Shown here: positions 55,688 to 63,975 of the stretch, one piece after another
How positions within the stretch are numbered: position 1 is the stretch's first letter
Layout of the letters: each line of letters begins with the position of its first letter
Assembly (NCBI GenBank): GCA_030715195.1
Contig: JAUYVI010000008.1
Coordinates: 62,001 to 126,000 of the forward strand
Source: Dongia sedimenti
GTDB lineage: Bacteria > Pseudomonadota > Alphaproteobacteria > Dongiales > Dongiaceae
DNA: 64,000 nt
Direction: 5' to 3'
Made by a program: the position numbers and the translations under genes
Notes under the pieces: generated by a model
Seen by the model: the letters and a program-made list of their open reading frames with translations, nothing else
What the model was told of the DNA's origin: nothing
Databases searched by the model: none

Positions 55688-56698
55688 CTACTGCAATGGA
55701 AACGGCGCGCAGGAATCCCGGATCACCAGGGCGGGCCGCAGGACCTCATGCACCGGCTGCGGCGCCGGCCCGGCGATGCGCGCCAGCAGCAGGCGCACCG
55801 CGGCGCGGCCGATCTCTTCCACCGGCTGCCGCACCACGGTCAGGCGCGGGGTGAAGGCATTGGCCCAGGGAAAGTCGTCAATGCCGACCACCGAGACGTC
55901 CTTGGGGCAGTTCAGCTGGAGCGTGGCGATCGCCCGCATGACGCCGATCATCATGTGGTTGTTGGCGACGAACACCGCCGAAGGCCGGTCGGCGCCGGAA
56001 AGCAGGTCCTGCGCCCCGGCCATCGCCTCTTCCTCGCGGAAGCTGCCGGAACGGATGAAATCGGGCCGGACCTCGAGGCCCCGGGCCTCCAGGGCGGCGC
56101 GGAATCCGTTCAAGCGGTCCCGGGCCGGTGCCAGGTGGCGCGGGCCGATGATGGTCGCCACCTTGCGATGGCCGAGATCGAGCAGATGCGAGGTCGCCTC
56201 GAAGGCGCCGGCGAAACTGTCCACGGTCGCGGCATCGAGACCGAGATCCGGAAGCGCGCGGTCCACCAGCACCAGCGGCAGCCGCTCGCTCAAGGTCTTC
56301 AGGCCTTGATAGGCATCGCCGGTGCCGGTGGGCGCCAGAATGACGCCGTCCACGCGATGGGTCTGCAGGATGCGGAGATAGTTCCGCTCCTTCTCGAAAT
56401 CCTCGTCGGTGTCGCAGAGCAGGACGGAGTAGCCGGCATCCTGCATCGCCGCTTCGATGACATGCACGAGCTCGGTGAAGAAAGGATTGGTGATGTCGGC
56501 GACGATCAGGCCGATCAGCTGGGTGCGGCCCTTCTTCAAGCTGCGCGCAACACCGTCCGGCGCGTAGCCCAGCCGATTGATGGCCTCGGTCACGCGCGCG
56601 CGCAATTCCGGGCTGACGAAGGCGGAGCCGTTCACGGTGGCGGAGACGGTGGCGATCGACACGCCGGCCAGGCGCGCAACATCTTTCATCGTGGCCAT
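55688..56698 (-). CDS. LacI-family transcriptional regulator
   Basis: A 336-residue repressor. The HTH and hinge (MKDVARLAGVSIATVSATVNG, about 4-60) precede a periplasmic-binding-protein-like effector domain. It is divergent from the sugar ABC importer, with two large palindromes in the spacer (56774-56793 and 56801-56818), one of them AT-rich as typical for LacI-type operators. It probably represses both the importer and the KDG-type kinase until the sugar binds. Confidence 0.94.
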   Translation of the reverse strand: MATMKDVARLAGVSIATVSATVNGSAFVSPELRARVTEAINRLGYAPDGVARSLKKGRTQLIGLIVADITNPFFTELVHVIEAAMQDAGYSVLLCDTDEDFEKERNYLRILQTHRVDGVILAPTGTGDAYQGLKTLSERLPLVLVDRALPDLGLDAATVDSFAGAFEATSHLLDLGHRKVATIIGPRHLAPARDRLNGFRAALEARGLEVRPDFIRSGSFREEEAMAGAQDLLSGADRPSAVFVANNHMMIGVMRAIATLQLNCPKDVSVVGIDDFPWANAFTPRLTVVRQPVEEIGRAAVRLLLARIAGPAPQPVHEVLRPALVIRDSCAPFPLQ

Positions 56699-56773
56699 GA
56701 TCGGCGAGTCCTGACTGCAGGGCGGCTTCTCGCGGCCGCCTCGGAAACAATAGGAATGCGAGTGTCGAAGATT

Positions 56774-56793
56774 CCGCTTGAGGCCTCAAGCGG
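56774..56793. promoter_or_regulatory. 20-bp perfect palindrome in the LacI/ABC spacer
   Basis: CCGCTTGAGGCCTCAAGCGG is a perfect palindrome. It is centred 26 bases from the 56801-56818 palindrome, so two repressor dimers could bind the same face of the helix if about 10.5 bases per turn applies. Confidence 0.6.
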
Positions 56794-56800
56794 TTTCTGA

Positions 56801-56818
56801 AACGATTAGCTAAACGTT
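56801..56818. promoter_or_regulatory. LacI-type operator candidate
   Basis: AACGATTAGCTAAACGTT is an 18-base palindrome with symmetric A/T mismatches (AACGwTTAGCTAAwCGTT), resembling the AACG-CGTT form of LacI-family operators. It lies 77 bases before the binding-protein gene. Confidence 0.7.
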
Positions 56819-56894
56819 CCGCTGGCGCAAAACGACCGGCCGAAGAGTACTGGGAGGCGCCCCCGCGCGGGGCTTACATGGGGAGGATCATGCA

Positions 56895-57866
56895 ATGAAT
56901 TGGCGTTCCGTTTCCGGCGTCCGCAAGGCCGCCGTGGCTGTACTGCTGAGCTCGACCGCGGTGCTGGCCGCGAGCGCGGCGCAAGCCGAGGACAAGCTTC
57001 TGCTCGGCCTGGTCTCGATCACCGCGACCGAGGACAACAACCACCGCTTCATCGAAGCCGCGACCAAGGAAGCCGCCAAGCTCGGCTGGGAAGTCTCGGT
57101 GATCGATGCGCAAGGCAATGCGGATCAGGCCAATGCCGCGTTCCAGAACCTGGTGCAGCGCAAGGCCGGCGCCATCGTCGACATGGTGTTCCCGGTGACC
57201 TCGCTCGGCGCCGGCATCAAGGCGGCCAATGACGCGAAGATTCCGGTCGGCACCTGGGGCGGTGGCGAAGGCGCCGGCATCGCCGCGGTCAACGGCAGCG
57301 GCGGCCCGATGGCGACGCCGATCATCGAGAAGCTGGTCGCCGATCTCGGCGGCAAGGGCTCGGTCCTGCTGCTCACCTATCACACCGGCAAGGTTTGTCG
57401 TGATCGTGAAGAAGTGGCCGACGCGATCCTGGCGAAGAGCCCGGACATCAAGGTCACCAAGAATGAAGTGCGCATCCCCGGCTACTTCCAGGACGGCGCG
57501 CAATATGCGACCGCTTGGCTGGCCTCGCATCCCGACGGCAGCGAGCCGTTGGCGGTCTGGGGCTGCTGGGACGATCCGGCCCTGGGCGCGATCTCGGCGC
57601 TGCGCCAGCAGGCGCGGACCGATGTGAAGGTCTATGGCGAGAACGGCAATGCCCAGGCGATCGAGGCGATCCGCAAGGGCTTCATGACCGCGACCGCCTG
57701 GCAGGATTCCGCCCAGGAAGGCATCGTCATGGTGCAGACTCTGGCCGAGGCGGTGAAGGCCGGCGACGCCTGGAAGCCGAAGTCGGTCGAGGTTCCGGCG
57801 GTGGTCATCACCAAGGACACGGTCGAGGACTTCGCCAAGCAGCATCCCGAAGCGCTCGGCAAGTGA
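56895..57866 (+). CDS. Sugar ABC transporter substrate-binding protein
   Basis: A 323-residue periplasmic binding protein of the RbsB/Peripla_BP_4 class. Signal peptide MNWRSVSGVRKAAVAVLLSS...AQAE; mature protein begins DKLLLGLVSITATEDNNHRF. The fold shows the two-domain hinge pattern, with the ligand-site region VWGCWDDPALGAISAL. The first gene of a binding-protein/ATPase/permease unit regulated by LacI. The exact sugar is unknown; a deoxy- or keto-sugar acid is suggested by the neighbouring kinase. Confidence 0.93.
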   Translation: MNWRSVSGVRKAAVAVLLSSTAVLAASAAQAEDKLLLGLVSITATEDNNHRFIEAATKEAAKLGWEVSVIDAQGNADQANAAFQNLVQRKAGAIVDMVFPVTSLGAGIKAANDAKIPVGTWGGGEGAGIAAVNGSGGPMATPIIEKLVADLGGKGSVLLLTYHTGKVCRDREEVADAILAKSPDIKVTKNEVRIPGYFQDGAQYATAWLASHPDGSEPLAVWGCWDDPALGAISALRQQARTDVKVYGENGNAQAIEAIRKGFMTATAWQDSAQEGIVMVQTLAEAVKAGDAWKPKSVEVPAVVITKDTVEDFAKQHPEALGK

Positions 57867-57875
57867 CGCGAAGGC

Positions 57876-59411
57876 TTGGCGGGACGCGTGGCTGAAACAC
57901 CGTTCATCGAGGCGCGCGGCCTCGCCAAGCATTTCGGCGGCGTACAGGCTCTCGCCGGCGTGGATATCGACATCCGCGCCGGCGAAGTCCACGGCCTGGT
58001 CGGCGCCAACGGCGCCGGCAAGTCCACCCTCATCAAGATCCTGGCCGGGCTGCAGCGGCCCGATGCCGGCCGCATCCTGATCGACGGAAATCCGGTCGAG
58101 ATCGAGACTCCGCAGCAGGCGACCGCGCTCCGGCTCGGCTTCGTGCACCAGGAGCTGCATCTCGTGCCGCAGCTCAACGTGCTTGAGAACATCACCCTCG
58201 GCGCGCCGAAGCCGACCCGGCTCGGCATAGTGGATTGGCGCCGCGTCGCTGTGGACGTGAAGTCGATCGCCGACCGGCTCGGCATCGCCTTCCCGCTAGA
58301 CGCCCCGGTCACCAAGCTCTCGACCGCGGAACGCTGGCTGGTCTCGATCGCCCGCGCGCTGGTGCGCAAGTGCCGCCTGATGGTGATGGACGAACCCACC
58401 GCCTCGCTTTCCGAGGTAGAATCCCAGCGGCTGTTCCAGATCGTGCGCGATCTCGCCGCAGACGGGATCGCCGTGCTCTACGTCTCGCACCGGCTGGATG
58501 AAATCCTCGATCTCTGCGACCGGGTGACGGCGTTCCGCGACGGCCGCCGTGTGCTCGAGCTCGAAGGCCAGGCGCTGACCCGCCAGGCCCTGGTCCGCGC
58601 CATTGTCGGTGGCGAGGCGCCGGAGGCGCTGATCGCCTCCGACGCGCCGCTCAGCCGCGAGATCGTGTTCCGGGCCGACGGGCTGCGGCGCCTGCCGATG
58701 GTGAAGAGCGTCAGCTTCGACCTGCACCGCGGCGAGGTGCTGGGCCTGGCCGGCCTGGTCGGGGCCGGCCGCAGCGAGACCGCGCGCATGATCTTCGGCG
58801 CCGACCGGCCGCAGGGCGGCGCCATGATGCTGGACGGCAAACCGTTCCGCCCGCGCTCGCCGGTCGACGCAATGGAGGCCGGGCTTGGCCTGGTGCCGGA
58901 AGAGCGGCGCTCCGAGGGCTTGATCCTGGAGAAGAGCCTCGCCTTCAACATCGGGCTCACCAATCTCAAGGCCCTCCAGGTCTCTCCCCTGCTCCCGCTG
59001 CTGCGCATGGGCAAGCGGGCCAGCCAGGCGGAGGCGCTGGTGCGGCGCCTGCTCGTGAAGACGCCCTCGACCGCGATTCCGGTCGGGCGGTTGAGCGGCG
59101 GCAACCAGCAAAAGGTCGCCATCGCGAAATGGCTGGCACGCAGCCTGAAAATCCTGATCCTGGACGAGCCTTCGCGCGGCGTGGATGTCGGCGCCCGGGC
59201 GGAGATCCACCGCATCATCCGCGATCTCGCAGCGGAAGGGCTTTCGACCATCGTCATCTCCTCGGATGCGGAGGAACTGCCGGGCCTGTGCGACCGGGTC
59301 CTGGTGATGTGCGAAGGCGTGATTACCGGGGAGCTGGTCGGACGCGGGGTCACGCGCGAGGCGATCCTGCATGCGAGCTACGCGCATGCGCAGGTGCAGA
59401 AGAGTGCATAG
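57876..59411 (+). CDS. Sugar ABC transporter ATP-binding protein (RbsA-type)
   Basis: A 511-residue double ABC ATPase of the ribose/galactose type. Domain 1 has Walker A GANGAGKSTL, a degenerate signature LSTAERWLVSIARAL and Walker B LMVMDEPTAS. Domain 2 has an altered Walker A GLVGAGRSETAR and the good signature LSGGNQQKVAIAKWLA with Walker B ILILDEPSRGVDV. The asymmetry is normal for RbsA-like proteins. The frame begins TTG at 57876; a GTG at 57888 (VAETPFIEA) is an alternative. It lies 9 bases after the binding-protein gene. Confidence 0.94.
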   Translation: MAGRVAETPFIEARGLAKHFGGVQALAGVDIDIRAGEVHGLVGANGAGKSTLIKILAGLQRPDAGRILIDGNPVEIETPQQATALRLGFVHQELHLVPQLNVLENITLGAPKPTRLGIVDWRRVAVDVKSIADRLGIAFPLDAPVTKLSTAERWLVSIARALVRKCRLMVMDEPTASLSEVESQRLFQIVRDLAADGIAVLYVSHRLDEILDLCDRVTAFRDGRRVLELEGQALTRQALVRAIVGGEAPEALIASDAPLSREIVFRADGLRRLPMVKSVSFDLHRGEVLGLAGLVGAGRSETARMIFGADRPQGGAMMLDGKPFRPRSPVDAMEAGLGLVPEERRSEGLILEKSLAFNIGLTNLKALQVSPLLPLLRMGKRASQAEALVRRLLVKTPSTAIPVGRLSGGNQQKVAIAKWLARSLKILILDEPSRGVDVGARAEIHRIIRDLAAEGLSTIVISSDAEELPGLCDRVLVMCEGVITGELVGRGVTREAILHASYAHAQVQKSA

Positions 59412-59419
59412 GGAGTTCG

Positions 59420-60424
59420 ATGGCTGAGAATATCAAGGCGGGCAATGCATCCGGGCGCACGCCGTTTTCGCTGCGGCTCTCGGTCCTGCCGTTCCTGGCG
59501 AAATACGGCACGATCATCGGCCTTGCGATCATGATCGCGGTGTTCTCCTTCCTGGCACCGGTCGCCTTCCCGACCGTGTCGAACTTCGTCAACGTGCTGA
59601 ACCAGGCCTCGCTCGGCATCATCATCGCCGGCGGGTTGACCGTTGCCGTCATCGTCGGCGAGCTCGACCTCAGCATCGGATTCTCGGCGAGCTTCCTCGG
59701 CGTGCTGGTGACCGGCCTCATGGTCTGGGTCGGCCTGCCGGTGCCGATCGCCATCCTCGCCGTGCTGCTGGTCGGCGCCTTCATCGGATTCATCAACGGC
59801 GTCATCGTCACCAAGATCGGCGTCAATTCGGTGATCGCGACGCTCGGCACCGGCACGATCATCGTCGGGCTCAACTTCGCCTATTCCTCGGGCGCGCCGA
59901 TCGCCATGGGCGTCCCGGATGCCTTCGTGAACATCGCGCTGGGTCGCCTCTGGGGCGTGCCACACAACGTTCTCATCATGGTGGCGGTGATCGCCATCCT
60001 CTGGGTCGTGGTCGAGCGCACCTCGATCGGACAGAGCATTCAGGCGGTCGGCGGCAATCCGGTGGCCTCGCGGCTCTCCGGCATTCCGGTGGACCGGGTG
60101 AAGATCATCGCCTTCATGATCTGCGGCGCCTGTGCGGCACTGACCGGCCTGCTGCTCGCCTCCTCGCTCGGCAGCGGCACGACCAGCGCGGCGGACGGTT
60201 ATCTGCTCTCCGCCTTCGCCGCGGTCTTTCTCGGCTCGGCCACGCTGCGAGATGGCGAGTTCCACATCCTCGGCACCGTGTTCGGCGCCTTGATCATCGC
60301 CGTCGGCTTCAACGGGCTCGCCATCTTCGGCGCGCCCACCTTCTATCAATACGTCTTCCAGGGCGCGATCCTGATCGTCGCCGTGGGCCTCTCCAGCCTC
60401 GGCCGGCTCTACGCCGCGCCGTAA
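59420..60424 (+). CDS. Sugar ABC transporter permease (RbsC-type)
   Basis: A 334-residue permease starting MAENIKAGNASGRTPFSLRL at 59420 with GGGAG upstream. It has 8-10 membrane helices; family landmarks are GELDLSIGFSASFLGV (the EAA-like loop of BPD_transp_2 permeases) and GGNPVASRLSGIPVDRVK. It forms the inner-membrane channel with the RbsA-type ATPase. The last few codons (LYAAP) end 17 bases before the next gene. Confidence 0.94.
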   Translation: MAENIKAGNASGRTPFSLRLSVLPFLAKYGTIIGLAIMIAVFSFLAPVAFPTVSNFVNVLNQASLGIIIAGGLTVAVIVGELDLSIGFSASFLGVLVTGLMVWVGLPVPIAILAVLLVGAFIGFINGVIVTKIGVNSVIATLGTGTIIVGLNFAYSSGAPIAMGVPDAFVNIALGRLWGVPHNVLIMVAVIAILWVVVERTSIGQSIQAVGGNPVASRLSGIPVDRVKIIAFMICGACAALTGLLLASSLGSGTTSAADGYLLSAFAAVFLGSATLRDGEFHILGTVFGALIIAVGFNGLAIFGAPTFYQYVFQGAILIVAVGLSSLGRLYAAP

Positions 60425-60441
60425 GTTCTTACGAGGGAATC

Positions 60442-61296
60442 ATGCCTGCCAAAGCCAAAGAGACCGCCGCCGACTGGCAGCTCTATGTCATCGAATACGC
60501 GCGCAGCCGCAACCAGCCGATGGCGAGCCTGCTCTTGGGCGCCTTCGACGAGCCGCCGGTCAACGTCCCCTTCTCCTTCGTGCTGGCGCAGAACGCCAAG
60601 CACAAGGTGCTGGTCGATACCGGATTCATGGATGAGGGCGGCGGCCACGAGATGGCGGTCAAATTCGACATCCCGGAATGGATCTCGCCGCTGCGCATGC
60701 TGGAAGAGCTCGGCGTGAAGGCCGAGGAGATCGACCACATCTTCGTCTCCCACGCGCATTACGACCATATCGGCTCGATCGACAAATTCCCGAAGGCCAC
60801 CATCCACATCCAGAAGGCCGAGCTCATGACCTGGATCGAGGCGCTGGCTCTGCCGCCGCGCTTCGGGTTCCTCACCTCCGCGCTCGATCCCGACGACATC
60901 CACACCGCGATCAGCGCCGCCGCCGAGCATCGCTTGAACCTGCTGGAAGGCGACGCGGATGACGTGGTGCCCGGCATCCATGTGCGGAGCGCCGCCGGCG
61001 GCCATACGCTCGGCCAGCAGTTCATCTCGGTCGATACGCCGAAGGGCCGCTATGTCGTCACCGGCGACTGCATCTACAGCCAGCGCAACTTGGTCGGCAT
61101 CAAGAACGACGGCGTCTACGCCCCGCTCGGCTTCGGCATCGGCAGCATCTGGGAGCAGCTGAAATCCTTCGACCGCATCAACGAGGAAGTCGGCCACGAC
61201 CTCGACAAGCTGCTCATCCTGCACGACTTCGAGCGCTGGGCGAATTTCCAGATCGTGAAAGAGGTCGAAGGGTTCCGGATCTGCCGCGCGGTTTAG
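60442..61296 (+). CDS. Metallo-beta-lactamase-fold hydrolase (AHL-lactonase-like)
   Basis: A 284-residue MBL-fold enzyme. The metal motif SHAHYDHIG supplies His104, His106, Asp108 and His109; GGHTLGQQF and TGDCIYSQ give further ligands. It falls in the N-acyl-homoserine lactonase family by overall layout, but as the last gene of a sugar importer unit it more plausibly opens a sugar lactone. There is no signal peptide, so it acts in the cytoplasm after import. Confidence 0.9.
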   Translation: MPAKAKETAADWQLYVIEYARSRNQPMASLLLGAFDEPPVNVPFSFVLAQNAKHKVLVDTGFMDEGGGHEMAVKFDIPEWISPLRMLEELGVKAEEIDHIFVSHAHYDHIGSIDKFPKATIHIQKAELMTWIEALALPPRFGFLTSALDPDDIHTAISAAAEHRLNLLEGDADDVVPGIHVRSAAGGHTLGQQFISVDTPKGRYVVTGDCIYSQRNLVGIKNDGVYAPLGFGIGSIWEQLKSFDRINEEVGHDLDKLLILHDFERWANFQIVKEVEGFRICRAV

Positions 61297-61318
61297 GGCG
61301 AACGCGTTGTAAGGCGGC

Positions 61319-61951
61319 TTAGATCGCCTTCCGCCCGGCGAGGCCACCCAGCACGACCAGCGCCAAGGCCGGCGCCAGATTGACGGTCAGCGCGAGCAGC
61401 GAATCCTGCTCGGTGTGGACCAGCAGATGGGCGGTGTCGGCGAAGCCGGCGACCGCGAGGCAGCCCAGCCAGGCGGTGAGCCGGGGCCGCAGCGTCTTCA
61501 CCCGCCGCAGCATCGGCAGCAGCACGACGAGCAGCGCCGCCGAGGTCAGCACGATCGTCAGCAGACAGGCGCTCTCCGGCAGCAGCGCCAGGCTCGCGAG
61601 AATGTCGCCCGGGTTGCTGAAGCAGCTCACCGCAAAGCCGGTGCCCCAGAGCAGGATGGGAACGGCCGGCAGCCAGAGCCAGTGCCGCGAGCGGTCCGGC
61701 AGGCTGACCTGGAACGCCGCGACGGCGGCCGTGACCCCGGTCAGCCAGCTTCCGATCAGCGGAACGAAGAACGTCACCTCCGGGAGCGCATGGGCCAGAT
61801 CCGCGCGGGAGCCGCCGACCGCCGCGATGATCGCGATCACCAGGGTGGCAAAACCGCTCCACAGAGCCGCGCGCAGCCCGGGCTTCCGCAGCGGCTTGAC
61901 CGGCTGCAGGTTCCGCGTCAGGCCTTCGATCAGCTGATCCGTTGCAGCCAT
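61319..61951 (-). CDS. NrsF-type (DUF1109) membrane anti-sigma factor
   Basis: A 210-residue protein with six predicted membrane helices, matching DUF1109/NrsF. Landmarks are the leader TDQLIEGLTRNLQPVKPLR, conserved Cys in FAVSCFSNPGD and PESACLL, and the fifth-sixth helix region. In Caulobacter NrsF inhibits SigF and releases it under metal or redox stress. It begins one base after the sigma gene stop, so the pair is coupled. Confidence 0.9.
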   Translation of the reverse strand: MAATDQLIEGLTRNLQPVKPLRKPGLRAALWSGFATLVIAIIAAVGGSRADLAHALPEVTFFVPLIGSWLTGVTAAVAAFQVSLPDRSRHWLWLPAVPILLWGTGFAVSCFSNPGDILASLALLPESACLLTIVLTSAALLVVLLPMLRRVKTLRPRLTAWLGCLAVAGFADTAHLLVHTEQDSLLALTVNLAPALALVVLGGLAGRKAI

Positions 61952-61952
61952 G

Positions 61953-62549
61953 TCACTGCCCTCCCTGGGCGCCGCCCAGCAGGACGCGCAGGCGCTTGAT
62001 CGCGCGGTGAACCGAAACCTTCAGCGCGGTTTCCGATTGGCCGCTGGCTTGCGACGCCTCCTTCAAGGACATTTCCTTCAGCTTCAGCATCTCGACGGCG
62101 CGGCGCTGGCCTTCCGGCAGGCTGGCAATCGCCGCTTTCAGCCGTCCGGCCTCGCCGGCCAGTTCCGGATGATTCGTCTCGACCGCCGCAAATGTTTCAT
62201 GAGCCTCGGTCAATTCGGTTTCCCGGCCGATTTGCCGCACCCGGCGCCGCAGCCGGTCCAGCAGGCGGTGCCGGGCGACCGCCGTCAGCCAGGGGGCGAA
62301 CGGCCGGGTCGGGTCGTAGGTGTGGCGGATGGAATGGACCGTCAGCAGCACGTCCTGGACCGCATCCTCCAGGTCTGGACCGGACAAGCCGAAGCGATGG
62401 GCCAGCGCCCGGAGATAGGGCGTGATCCCCTGCAGCAGCCGGCGATAGCTCGCCGCATCGCCCTGCTGGCCGCGCGCCATCAGGACCGACCAGTCGGCCT
62501 CGGGCGGCCGGGTCGGCTGCGCTGTTTCGGTTTTGGGTCCGTCGTTCAC
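61953..62549 (-). CDS. ECF RNA polymerase sigma factor (SigF-like)
   Basis: A 198-residue ECF sigma factor. Region 2 covers about 20-90 (DLEDAVQDVLLTVHSIRHTYDP with the core-binding motif) and region 4 about 130-185 (LPEGQRRAVEMLKLKEMSLKEASQASGQSETALKVSVHRAIKRL). It is co-transcribed with the NrsF anti-sigma factor, as in heavy-metal/chromate-responsive SigF systems. It is divergent from the metallophosphatase gene. The stimulus is not identifiable here. Confidence 0.94.
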   Translation of the reverse strand: MNDGPKTETAQPTRPPEADWSVLMARGQQGDAASYRRLLQGITPYLRALAHRFGLSGPDLEDAVQDVLLTVHSIRHTYDPTRPFAPWLTAVARHRLLDRLRRRVRQIGRETELTEAHETFAAVETNHPELAGEAGRLKAAIASLPEGQRRAVEMLKLKEMSLKEASQASGQSETALKVSVHRAIKRLRVLLGGAQGGQ

Positions 62550-62652
62550 AGCGGGACGCTATCATCTTCGGCGCCGGATTCCACACCGTGATTCCAGTTG
62601 CCGAACCCGCGGCGCAGCGGCCAATCTATCGCCCGATCAAGAGAGGACCATC

Positions 62653-63468
62653 ATGCTGATCGCCCAGCTCAGCGACCTGCACGTCCAGCCGCACGGCACG
62701 CTGGCCTATGGCGTGGTCGATACCAACCCGTTCGTCGAGCGCGCCTTTCAGGCGGTCGCAGCGCTCGATCCCCGGCCCGATATCGTGATCCTGTCCGGCG
62801 ACCTCACCGACAGCGGGCTCGACGCGGAATACGACATCCTCGCCGATCTGATCCGCCGGCATCTGCCGATGCCGGTCTATCTCATCCCCGGCAACCACGA
62901 CCGGCGCGAAGGCATCAAGGCGCGGCTCGACCATCTGCCCGGCGTGCGCGACGATCCCACTTTCGTGCACTACGTGATCGAGGACTTCCCGGTTCGCCTG
63001 GTGATGCTGGATTCGATCGTGCCGGAGCAAGGCCATGGCGAGCTCTGCGTCGAGCGCCTGGCCTTCCTCGACCGCGTGCTCTCGGCCGCGCCGACCAAAC
63101 CGACCCTGGTCGTGCTGCACCATCCCCCGGTCCTGAGCGGGATCGCGCATATGGACGAGGTCAGCCTGCGCAAGCCGGAAGGCCTGGAAGCGATCATCCG
63201 CCGCCATCCGCAGGTGGAACGGATTCTCTGCGGCCACGCGCATCGACCGATCATCGCCCGGTTCGGCGGCAGCCTGATCCAGGTGGCACCCAGCGTCGCC
63301 CATCAGGTGACGCTCGATCTTCGCCCCGACGGACCCGCGACCTTCAACATGGAGCCGCCCGCCTTCCTGCTGCACCACTGGCGGCCGGAGGCCCGGCTGG
63401 TCTCGCACCAGGTCTATGTCGGGGAATTCGCCGGGCCGTATCCGTTCGAGATGGAAGCGGAAGGCTGA
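62653..63468 (+). CDS. Class III cyclic-nucleotide-phosphodiesterase-like metallophosphatase
   Basis: A 271-residue calcineurin-like phosphoesterase starting MLIAQLSDLHVQPHGTLAYG at 62653 with GAGAGGACC just upstream. The metal motifs are DLHV, ILSGDLTDSG, IPGNHDRREG, LHHPPV and CGHAHRPI, complete for a binuclear site. It resembles CpdA-type phosphodiesterases acting on cyclic mononucleotides or glycerophosphodiesters. The exact substrate is unknown. Confidence 0.92.
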   Translation: MLIAQLSDLHVQPHGTLAYGVVDTNPFVERAFQAVAALDPRPDIVILSGDLTDSGLDAEYDILADLIRRHLPMPVYLIPGNHDRREGIKARLDHLPGVRDDPTFVHYVIEDFPVRLVMLDSIVPEQGHGELCVERLAFLDRVLSAAPTKPTLVVLHHPPVLSGIAHMDEVSLRKPEGLEAIIRRHPQVERILCGHAHRPIIARFGGSLIQVAPSVAHQVTLDLRPDGPATFNMEPPAFLLHHWRPEARLVSHQVYVGEFAGPYPFEMEAEG

Positions 63469-63475
63469 GCGCGCG

Positions 63476-63673
63476 CTATCGGCGCCAGAACTGGTTGAGC
63501 AGAGCCTCCAGGCTCAACCCGAACATCTCGCTCAATGGCGAAGCCTGATCCCGGCCGTCGCCCGACGCGAATTCCGGCCTGAGATCCGAAGCGTCGGCCG
63601 TGGCGACGCGGCTGGTCGCGGAGAGCTGCATCAGGCGGCGGTGCGTGGTTTCGTCCATCGTGTGACCTGTCAT
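63476..63673 (-). CDS. Small hypothetical protein, coupled to an upstream secreted protein
   Basis: A 65-residue protein starting MTGHTMDETTHRRLMQLSAT at 63673; the ATG overlaps the stop of the upstream gene in an ATGA arrangement. It has no signal peptide and ends SLEALLNQFWRR. The family is not recognised. The coupling implies both are made from one message. Confidence 0.55.
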   Translation of the reverse strand: MTGHTMDETTHRRLMQLSATSRVATADASDLRPEFASGDGRDQASPLSEMFGLSLEALLNQFWRR

Positions 63674-63975
63674 TGATTGGGGCTCGCGCTGCGGGGCAGC
63701 GGCTGCGGTTCGGGTGCCGGACTCAGGCTGGCAGGCGGCGGCACCGGCTGGTCCGGGAAGGGCCGGTCCTCGTCCAACGCGGCCGGCGGTGTTTGGTCGG
63801 GCGTTTCGATCGCGGTGCCGGACTGGCGCCGGAACTCCTGGCGGCCGCACAGCAAGCGCTCGGCGATGGTCGGCTGGTTCGCGCAGTCAGTGCCCGGCGG
63901 ATAGATCTTGGCCTGTGCGCTCGCGGCGATCGGCAGGGTGAGGATGCCGACCACGGCGCCCGCCAGCGACAGCAA
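63670..63975 (-). CDS. Putative secreted proline-rich protein
   Basis: A protein of about 101 residues from a TTG at 63975, with a signal-like stretch LLSLAGAVVGILTLPIAASAQA. AAGGAG lies 10 bases before that TTG, but the frame is open to the window edge, so the start may lie beyond it. The mature part has two Cys (TDCANQ, LLCGRQ), a conserved-looking ANQPTIAERLLCGRQ segment, and a Pro-rich C-terminus. The Cys-N-Q...C pattern recalls small DUF1311-like lysozyme-inhibitor fragments, but this is uncertain. Confidence 0.55.
   Translation of the reverse strand: MLSLAGAVVGILTLPIAASAQAKIYPPGTDCANQPTIAERLLCGRQEFRRQSGTAIETPDQTPPAALDEDRPFPDQPVPPPASLSPAPEPQPLPRSASPNQ

Noticed and set aside
60442-61296. 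Quorum-quenching lactonase as the firm function
   Set aside because: The family match alone does not show the substrate, and the operon context points to sugars.
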